NCBI GenBank assembly: GCA_034698045.1
Contig: JAQGAU010001126.1
Location: 1 to 21,261, forward strand
Direction: 5' to 3'
Length of the DNA stretch: 21,261 nucleotides
Source: Paramacrobiotus richtersi
Taxonomy: Eukaryota; Tardigrada; Eutardigrada; Parachela; Macrobiotidae
Positions 13,161 to 21,261 of the stretch are shown here, one piece after another. The stretch's first letter is position 1; each line of letters starts with the position of its first letter. The notes beneath the pieces are model-generated. The model searched no databases, had not been told where the DNA came from, and saw nothing but the letters and a program-made list of their open reading frames with translations. Made by a program: the position numbers and the translations under genes.

Positions 13161-15640
13161 TTCTGTGAATATCCACTTCTTGGTAAGCGTTTTCCTGTTT
13201 TGAAAGTTACTTACACACTTTGGTGTACAGCGCATCAATGTATCGCTGCATATGATATGGGTATACCGTATAAAGAACTGATTTACTGGACGGGATTTGA
13301 ATGAAAATGCGTTTTATACAACTTATCTATTTGTAATTTTGTTATGTCATATGCGATAGACGCACGACTTGCAGCGTTTTCATATAAACAATATGTTTCG
13401 CTACAGCAGGTCAGACCTTAAGCCGGTCATTACGAAATGGCAAGATAATGGTATATCACAGTTTGAGGTTTTAATTAGTTCAGTGCTCTACTTAACACTG
13501 CATTTTCGTTTTTGTGTTAGCTTTTCGTCAAGTATTTTGTTTTCACCTAGTTTGTCGGTTAGGTTCGTTTTGGCTGTGCTTATGCCAGGAAGCGACGAAT
13601 GCAATACGTATCAGACAGAAACCAAAGTCTTTAAAATCAGCCAATATCAGACTCCTGTTTGAGCAGTTGCTAATCTAGTGGCTAGTTTTGCCAGTTTCGA
13701 TAGCTCACCATTGAAAGATTCGTGAACAGAGCGTTTTAATGGTTTATGAACAATTACGGGTGTATTGACAGTTGTGTGGAGAATGTGACAGAAATGATTA
13801 AGTGACCACTGGCTCTTCTTGCTAATCGAAAGGAGCAGGGGGAAGTTAATTTGTATCCATACTTCATAGATGGATCACAGCTGATTCTTTTGCACTTAAC
13901 TTATTCAGAAGTTGGTGTTGGCTGATTTACCTAACAATGGGAAATAGTGTTTGTCATTTCTTCTTTGACCAAACACAAAAGTGTACTTTGCTGTATCACT
14001 TCACGGTGTCAGTTTACTCATGTTCTCATGTTTCCCGTAAAACGGGGTTATTCAGTGTATTAAGATCGTAAGAAGCGGGAGAAACACGAAAATGCACACT
14101 TTCTTAGCAGAAGCGACCGTGTATTCGGAATTTTGATGTATTGGCGTCATAAGAGATTGCTGTTTTTTTCGGTGCATGTGTTCGCTTTGAATTTAGATTT
14201 TATTGTAATTACTGTGGTCGGCATGATCCATCTCACGAGACGGAAGTATGATCAAGTCGGTTCGGAGTGGACTTCGGTTTTCTGAACCGATAGAGCTGGT
14301 CTGATATGGGCAATCTTGATGGTATACCACATTCTGAATGTTTTTTGGCAAGTATTGTTAGAATGTTCTGTCATGTGTCAGGGAATAGTTTCGTAATACT
14401 ACAGGAGAGTAGGTGCGAGCGTAGTGGGTCATATCATGACTATCAAGCGGAAATGTGGACTATGTGGAAGTTTCAGCTTTGTCCTTTATCGTTTTGATTG
14501 CCAACGTACTTGAATTCTGAATATCTGCCATATGCCGGTAATTTTTGTCTGCGAATCACGATTTTTATTTTGTGCATTTCATATTACATATTTGTCGCGG
14601 CACAGCCTAAAACAAATATGAAAACTATTAAGTACAGTAGTATTCATTTAAATACGCTGTACATTGTAAAGCAGAAGCTGTGTTGGTCGGTTTCCGGTTT
14701 TTCATACTGCGCCGGTACAAGTCTTTGTAGCATATTTGTGGAATATTTGCAAAATAAAACGTGGGACTCGGTTTTTTTGAATTTTGTTGCGTTGATTTCT
14801 TGGTCTGGTGTAAACTATAGCTGGATAATTGTGTTTACTGTTGAGAAATTCTGTGGTGATATGTGGTCATGATCGTTGCAGTCTTAGGGATAGCAGTTTG
14901 CAAATAGCTGTCGTATGGATTTCGTTGATGTTTATACAGCCACAGCAGGGTAGTTGGGAGATTTTATGGCAGATCCTTGTTAGAAACTAGTTAAATTTAA
15001 CTCGTTCTTCAAAATTCCTTACTGACATTTTGCCACCATCGATATCGTACAACACGGGCCCGAAGCACGTTCATTTTAAATGGCAGCGTCCTCGGGTCGG
15101 TCTGAAGATTCTCTTTGGTGATAACCAGCGCTTGTCTCAACTATCGGGTGAATTAACTTTTTAGTCTGAAAGTTCGACTGACGTGTGATAATGTTAATAA
15201 ATAACCCTGATTTTAATTGATTAATACGTAACGCTGTTGCGTTGGATAGCGGTTATTTAACTGGCAATTGAATGCTCCGCTTTGGGAGATGCATTACCAT
15301 GCGGCATTTGTAGTTGTGTTATTTGTTTGCAATTCGTGTATTCGGATTTTATTGTCGTTCAGCTAGGCAAATCAGATAACAAGCAGTGTTGGTAATGTTC
15401 TAGTTATTTTTGTGGACGTTTGTACCTGTCTTCGAGATTACGTAATTTTTACAGTATAAGTAGGTTTTGTGTACTTACTATGATGCGTAATGTTTTTATC
15501 TATGTGTTTATTTTATTTTTTCTTGATATGGTGCCTTTTTTGCTTTCTGCTCTTATAGGAAGATATCCGATTGTAGCAGCTAATTTCAGTTTGTTATTTA
15601 TTATTTATTTATAGTTTTGCTAATCGGTTTTTTTTTCGTT
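13161..15640. other. Intergenic region, no supported gene
   Basis: About 2.5 kb of AT-rich, T-run-rich sequence lies between COX18 and tolloid. Open frames of 60-124 codons occur (for example 14498-14872), but they mostly start at non-ATG codons and show no domain or codon pattern. A TATAAA at 13269 might be a variant poly(A) signal for COX18. A TCGGTT/AACCGA stem lies at 14274-14290. Part of the region may be a 5' UTR intron or the promoter of the tolloid gene. Confidence 0.55.
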
Positions 15641-15841
15641 TCTCAGGTTACATTCTGATAATGATTGTGATATCGTCTGTTGCTCCGTCCATTAATATGC
15701 CATCGCCGGTTCCTTGGGTTTGTTCTCCTCGTTAATTTGTTTGGGAAGGTGACAGGCGTGGCTGGACCAGTCCACACTTCCGCCTCTGATAGTCAGTTTA
15801 TTGTGATACCGCTGTCCCTGGGAAAACACACCTGCTGCACA
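15641..15841 (+). promoter_or_regulatory. Probable 5' UTR of tolloid with a strong splice acceptor
   Basis: A long T-rich tract ends in TTTCTCAG (AG at 15645-15646), a strong acceptor, about 195 bp before the tolloid start codon. It suggests an upstream non-coding exon or a trans-splice (outron) acceptor. A 12-codon upstream ORF begins at 15697 in another frame, and no in-frame ATG precedes 15842. Confidence 0.45.
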
Positions 15842-18800
15842 ATGTTGCCCCTAAGGATACCGCATCGCGCTCCTTGGAATATATTTGTCGTATTATTGTG
15901 CATCGCCTGTTGTTTATTACCCCTGTCTAACTGCGATCGGTTGGATAGTGTGCATGGATCGTTTGCTCATAGAACGTCCAATGATTATTTTACGGATCCT
16001 TGTAAAGCTGGTAGGTTTCGTTTCTGTTTGGACTGGGACTATCGATGTCGGGGCAGTTGAATGCAGTTAAGAATGTGCAGTTTTGGTAGAAAATACCCGT
16101 ATAATATGTACGGGTTTGAAAATTGTTCATGCTTGCTTTTTTGGAAAAGTCCGCTTTTTTGTATTCCAAACACACGAAATTTTATGTACTCCACAACGTT
16201 GACAAGCCGAATAAACGCTAACATACTTAACGCTAGACGTACAGAAAACTGTTGCTTTTGTAGCTGGATTCGTTCATGACATGGCGTTGAGTGATACTGA
16301 TCTCCAACTCTTCAAAGTTCCTCCACGGGCCCATGTGGTCAGTCGGAGCGACATGCGTGATAACCAGACACTGACGCGAATCCCGTCCGCACATCCGTCG
16401 AATGCTGTGGAAACCGGCATGAGGTTACGAGCATGGTTAGAATCGCGGAATCAATCGCGCACATCTCGACGAAGACATTCTCGACTACACCCTGTTAAGC
16501 ATAAACGTGCGGCGACCGCACGAATGGAACGCATTTGGGATTACGGAATCATTCCTTACGAGATTGACAAGAACTTCAGCGGTATGGTCATTTGCAAATT
16601 GAAACGTTACTGAAGCCCATTTTGTGGCTTTTTTTGGAAATTCAGCTGATGAAGTACCTTCTGAAACATTTTGTGATTTCACGCTTTGCTAATTATTTCT
16701 GTTATTGTTAGTATGTGTTATTTCCCTTAAACTTGCATAAATGGCATTTAGGCACTGCTATGGTTTTGAAAAATATACACCTTTCTGTTTTGGCATGTTG
16801 AATAGGTGGATTTCATGTAAAACAGAAACGAATCGTAAAGCAGTTCTATAAATGTCTCGTTGATAAGAGGTTATTCATGTAAGACTTTCTGTAGGCGAAC
16901 ACAAGGCATTGTTCAAGCAAGCGATGCGACACTGGGAAAACTACACCTGTGTCCATTTTGTGGAACGCCGTCCGGAACTGCATGAAAACTATATCGTCTT
17001 TACCGAGCGGCCTTGTGGGTAAGCATAAGGTAAAAATGTTGTTTGTTTGTATGAAAATAATAAAATTTAACGTTGTGCTTATTCAGAAGACCAGTGAAAA
17101 AGATCTGATAGCGATCTGATGTTTTTTCATAGCGATATCCGATAAAGCTTTTTCACTACAGCACGGTTGTGGTTTCGGGTAGGTGTTGTTCATTCGTGGG
17201 AAAGCGTGGGAGTGGGGCTCAGGCGATCAGTATTGGCAAAAACTGCGATAAATTCGGAATTGTCGTACACGAATTAGGACACGTTGTGGGCTTTTGGCAC
17301 GAGCACACGCGTCCTGATCGGGATAATCATGTGGAAATCATTACCAGCCACATAATGACGGGTCAGTTAAGTGATCCTTTAACACTTGATATTTTGGTCT
17401 GCACATAGTATAACTATATCTGTAGTTGTCAGACTGAATTTGCTGATGTCATTTACCCGTAGAAAATTTCCAATAACTTTTCCGACATATGACTACGAGA
17501 GTTTCATGATTTCAAAATTCGAACAGCAGAATTTAATGCAGTATTTGAGTGCGCACAAACAGATTCAAGTTTTCGGAACATGAAAAATGTTTCGAAAAAA
17601 AACGAGAGAAATCGATTTTGTGACGATTTTGGTTGTATAAGCAAATAAATCTAGGTTTGTTCGACGAGATGACCTTTAGTATCGTTACAGACATGTAGGT
17701 GTTGTTCGTTAGGAAAGCGTCTGCTTCTGGTGCATGAGAATAGGGTAGAGTTAATAATAACAATATAATAGTACCACAGGTGTTTCTGGTATTTTGTCTG
17801 TGTTTTGTCTGGAGTCTGGACGAGTTGTGAATGATGTCTTTGAATTCTTACCTGTAACGATACACAAGAATGTCATATATATATTGTGATGTCTAAATGG
17901 CTAGTGGCTGCGAATGAAAATATCACAAGAATGGTATTGAGTGTCGGACAAATGGCACGAGAACTATCTCATCAATCATCCAGGATCGTTAAGACACGGT
18001 CACGCTAACAGCTTGACGTATTTGTTGTTATTCCTTACACATGCATAATGCGCTGCAAGTGGTATGATTGACGTTAATTAGTTGGATGGCTCATTTGTGC
18101 TGTTTTCCCACTCAGGTCAGGAATACAATTTCAACAAGCTGACCGCAGAGGAAGTCCAGTCGCTGGATCAGCCGTACGATTTTGCCAGTATTATGCATTA
18201 CGCCCGAAATACTTTTGCGCGTGGGACGTATTTGGATACGATTCTACCGCGAAAGACACCGGAGATGATTGAGCGACCGGAAATTGGTCAGCGTGTACGG
18301 TTGTCAGAAGGGGATATTGCACAGACGAAATTGCTGTACAAATGTCCAAGTACGTTAGTAAAACTCTATCAGCTACAATAAATTTTGTTGTTGGACAAAA
18401 AGTTCTTCTGTGACAGTAAAGTCGCCTCTGTTGTGTCTGTTCCCTGAGTTTGTCGTTCTAGTATTTTCTTTCATTCTTGTAGCAGTTGTTCAGGGATTAC
18501 GGTGACTTCGCGCTGTTATATAATGCATTCTTGCCTGTTTTGTGTTTTTGGTTTTTAGATACATTTCTAGTAGTATTTATGTTGAACGGCGTTAATTTCG
18601 ATTTGTAGAATGTGGCAGGACACTGTTGGCTCCGGCCGCCACATTTAGCTCACCTGAATACGAAGTGGACAATATGGCACAGGCTGACAAGGATGGATAC
18701 CGGTGTGTCTGGCGGATTGCAGCGACACATGGCGAACTGATCTCCCTGAATATTACTGATCTCGCCATTGGGCACAGCAAGGATTGCTTTGGGGATTATC

Positions 18801-21261
18801 TGGAAATTCGCGATGGATATTGGCATAAATCTCCACTATTAGGTGAGTGTTAACTGTACGAGCAGTACTGCGGTGACTGCAGTTTATTATGAAATTCTGA
18901 CTTAATCCCTCCTTCATGTTATGATGATCACGGCGATCATTGTGATACTGTGGTCAGCATTGATTGTACTCCATTTAGTTGGGATTCTGATGATTTAGTT
19001 CAGTTAAAAATCGTGGAAGGGTACCCGTTGCTCATAATTTATTGTTTTTGTATCTCACATTTCTAATCTGAACGCTTGGTTCTATACTGGAGTTAGTTGT
19101 TACCCTTTTGGATGTATAAATGGTAGGATGTGTATTTCCGCTGAACGAGCGGTTTTTGTTGTTAAACTAATAAAACATGCGATCAACCTGTACGCAACGA
19201 AGTCGGAGAACCTTGTCAATGTATTGCAATAAATTTGTTTAGCCCAGAATAAAAGGATTTAAGTGAATGTAGGTAGCACGATGACAATTGTTTTCGGTTG
19301 TTCAGCTCGTCTCTGTGGTACAACAACGGCTCCCACAATGATAGTATCCACCGGATCACGTTTGTGGCTTGAATACAAATCCAGCCCGTCTCCCGTGAAC
19401 TCTCGCCTTGGCGGCTTCCGGGCCAACTACGAAGTTGTCTGCGGCGGCAATGTAACAGCATCCAAAGGTCAACTGCAGAGTCCCAATTATCCGGATGATT
19501 ATCGTCCCAGTAAGGAGTGTATTTGGGTGGTTCGCCTGGAAAAGAATTACCAGGTGGCCATACAGTTCCAGCATTTTGAAATTGAGAATCACGATGAGTG
19601 CCAGTATGATTATCTGGAAATTCGCGATGGACCCGATGCCGCGTCACCCTTACTGGGCCGGTACTGTGGCTACCGGCCGCCGGATTCATTGAAGTCAACT
19701 GGAAATTCGTTGTGGTTGAGATTCGCGTCGGATGGATCGGTGCAAAAAGCCGGGTTTTCTCTTGATTATATGACAGGTAATGTTGATGTTTTTTTAGATT
19801 TATGAGCAGATAATTAGCTAATATAATCTTATGTTTTCATCCGCAGAGTTTAACGAATGCACGCAAACGGATCATGGATGCGAACAGATCTGCGAGAACA
19901 CGTTAGGCGGATACCGATGTGAGTGCCAGATCGGTTACGAATTGCATTCCGACGGGAAACACTGCGAAAAGGCGTGTGGTGGATTTATCAATGCTCTCAA
20001 CGGATCTCTCATCAGTCCGTCGTTTCCGGAACTATATCCGGCCAACAAACACTGTGTGTGGCAGATTGTATCCCCACCACAGTACCGGATAACGCTAAAT
20101 TTCACGCATTTTGATCTCGAAGGGAATAACGTAAGTTTGACGTGAGATTTACGTACCGGTGTTTTTTGATAACCCCGGTGGTCATCGAAAGCATTATACG
20201 GTTTCGGAAATGAGACAGGTTGCGCAGTATCTTTTTATATTTAATACCGTTTTGCAGCAAGATTGTGAGTATGACTCGGTGACGGTCAGCTCGGCTGGAG
20301 ACAATTACACCATGGAGGAATGGAAGCGTTTGGGTGTGTTTTGCGGTCAGGTGGTGCCTATGCCCATTACTTCGGAAGGGAATGTTTTGCGTGTGGTTTT
20401 CCAATCTGATAATTCGGTGCAGAAGAGTGGATTTTCGGCAATTTTCTTCACTGGTAAGCGATATCTGATTATTTCGATGTCGAGATTCAGGTCGACATGC
20501 CATTATCAGCCACCTTTTGATTGTATTTGTGAGCTTTTGTAGATTCGGTTTTTTCGATTGTCAACTGAAAAGTTCTTCGAATGCTAAAAAGTTTCATTTC
20601 ATATCAGTTACTTCGATTACCTGGTGTGGTGAGCTTGATAAGATGGGTTCATGCTGTTAACGTACATCGTAGTATAACGGCAGTTAAGTTGTCATAAACT
20701 CGATTTCTGTCGCATGCACCTGGGTAGCATCTTTGTTATGGGGTTTTGGAATCATTTTTCTCGGAATTTTTTGAATGTAGTGTTTGTGAGACTGGTTTGC
20801 GTGATTACCAGTGAACAATATTTTTCCAGATAAAGACGAATGCTCGGACAACAATGGAGGATGCCAGCAGATCTGCCGCAACACGATCGGATCATACGAA
20901 TGTCTGTGTAATAACGGGTTTACTCTGCATGAAAACAAACATGACTGCAAAGAAGGCGGCTGCAAATATGCCATCAGTGAGGCCGGCGGCGAAATTACCA
21001 GTCCAAACTATCCGGAATCGTATCCACCACGTAAAGACTGCATTTGGCATTTCAGTGCCACACCTGGTCACAGAATTAAGCTGGTGAGTGTTTGGTCCAG
21101 ATTTACATTATTGTGTCGGTCAGTTTTCGCAACAATACCGTTCGAATAGATTTTCCAAGAATTCGAAGTGGAACCGCATCAGGAATGTGCATACGATCAT
21201 ATCGAAATGTACGATGGAGATTCCAATAGCAGTCCTGTTCTGGGAAGATTTTGTGGCAGCA
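15842..21261 (+). CDS. tld: Tolloid/BMP1-family procollagen C-proteinase, exons 1-11, 3' end outside window
   Basis: A secreted astacin zinc metalloprotease that in animals cleaves chordin/Sog (releasing BMPs) and procollagens. Exons: 15842-16010, 16264-16581, 16895-17018, 17183-17361, 18116-18349, 18609-18842, 19306-19776, 19847-20130, 20258-20453, 20830-21083, 21150-21261 (continues). All introns are GT-AG with compatible phases (1,1,2,1,1,1,1,0,1,0). Residues: hydrophobic signal segment (about 13-30), prodomain with DPCKAA at the first splice junction, furin site KHKR ending at R138 and mature start [10 protein letters not shown] as in BMP1. The astacin domain has [19 protein letters not shown] (H233, E234, H237, H243), the CGCCSF loop and the SIMHY Met-turn (M290, Y292). 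CUB1 starts at C343, CUB2 at C465, calcium-binding EGF1 at about 577-619, CUB3 at C620, EGF2 at about 737-780 and CUB4 at C781. The order is that of full-length tolloids; EGF2, CUB4-5 and the end lie at or beyond the right edge. About 858 residues are visible, with no breaks. Confidence 0.96.

Noticed and set aside
13160-13190. GGTAAGC donor-like site just after the COX18 stop codon, suggesting a further coding exon
   Set aside because: The frame reaches a TGA at 13158-13160 at the family's usual length, and no matching downstream coding exon was found.
14498-14872. 124-codon frame between COX18 and tolloid with hydrophobic stretches
   Set aside because: It starts at TTG, is made of AT-rich, T-run sequence that gives Phe/Ile/Leu by chance, and has no recognisable domain or neighbour logic.

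Overview
The window is animal nuclear DNA, most likely from a small-genome invertebrate: two host genes with short GT-AG introns (66 to 754 bp), one of them a tolloid-type metalloprotease, next to a large LTR retrotransposon. A tardigrade or similar ecdysozoan is a guess; nothing in the sequence fixes the phylum.

Layout. (1) 1-9592: an LTR retrotransposon of Ty3/Gypsy type with an envelope, on the + strand. The window opens inside the 5' LTR (last 77 bp seen). The 3' LTR is complete (9227-9592, 366 bp, ends TGTTACG...CGTAACA) and matches the visible part of the 5' LTR at 77 of 77 positions. Between them is one unbroken frame of 2833 codons holding Gag, protease, reverse transcriptase, RNase H, integrase, an envelope-like glycoprotein and a long coiled-coil C-terminal extension. 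All catalytic residues I looked for are present, so the copy looks young and possibly active. (2) 9593-11416: non-coding spacer with a degenerate array of about 88-bp repeats (about 10.19-10.95 kb) and small palindromes. (3) 11417-13160: a three-exon gene for a COX18-type mitochondrial inner-membrane insertase, 333 aa. (4) 13161-15640: about 2.5 kb with no gene I can support. (5) 15842-21261: the first eleven coding exons of a tolloid/BMP1 gene, running off the right edge inside CUB domain 4.

The most interesting object is the retroelement. Gag, Pol and Env share one frame, with no stop or frameshift between them. The 5' leader has a strong splice donor (GTAAGT at 162) and an acceptor at 539 that would remove every ATG in the leader. 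This leaves roughly 700 nt of ATG-free but open sequence before the first ATG (1098), which is in a strong context at the start of the capsid region. The envelope part is flanked by coiled coils, and after its membrane anchor comes a 364-residue tail (basic patch, coiled coil, Glu-Pro repeats) that I cannot match to any known retroelement protein.

The two host genes are unrelated in function (cytochrome c oxidase assembly; extracellular proteolysis in BMP/collagen pathways). They are simply neighbours on the same strand as the element. All coordinates and splice sites were read by eye. Exon phases were checked arithmetically, but no database search was run.
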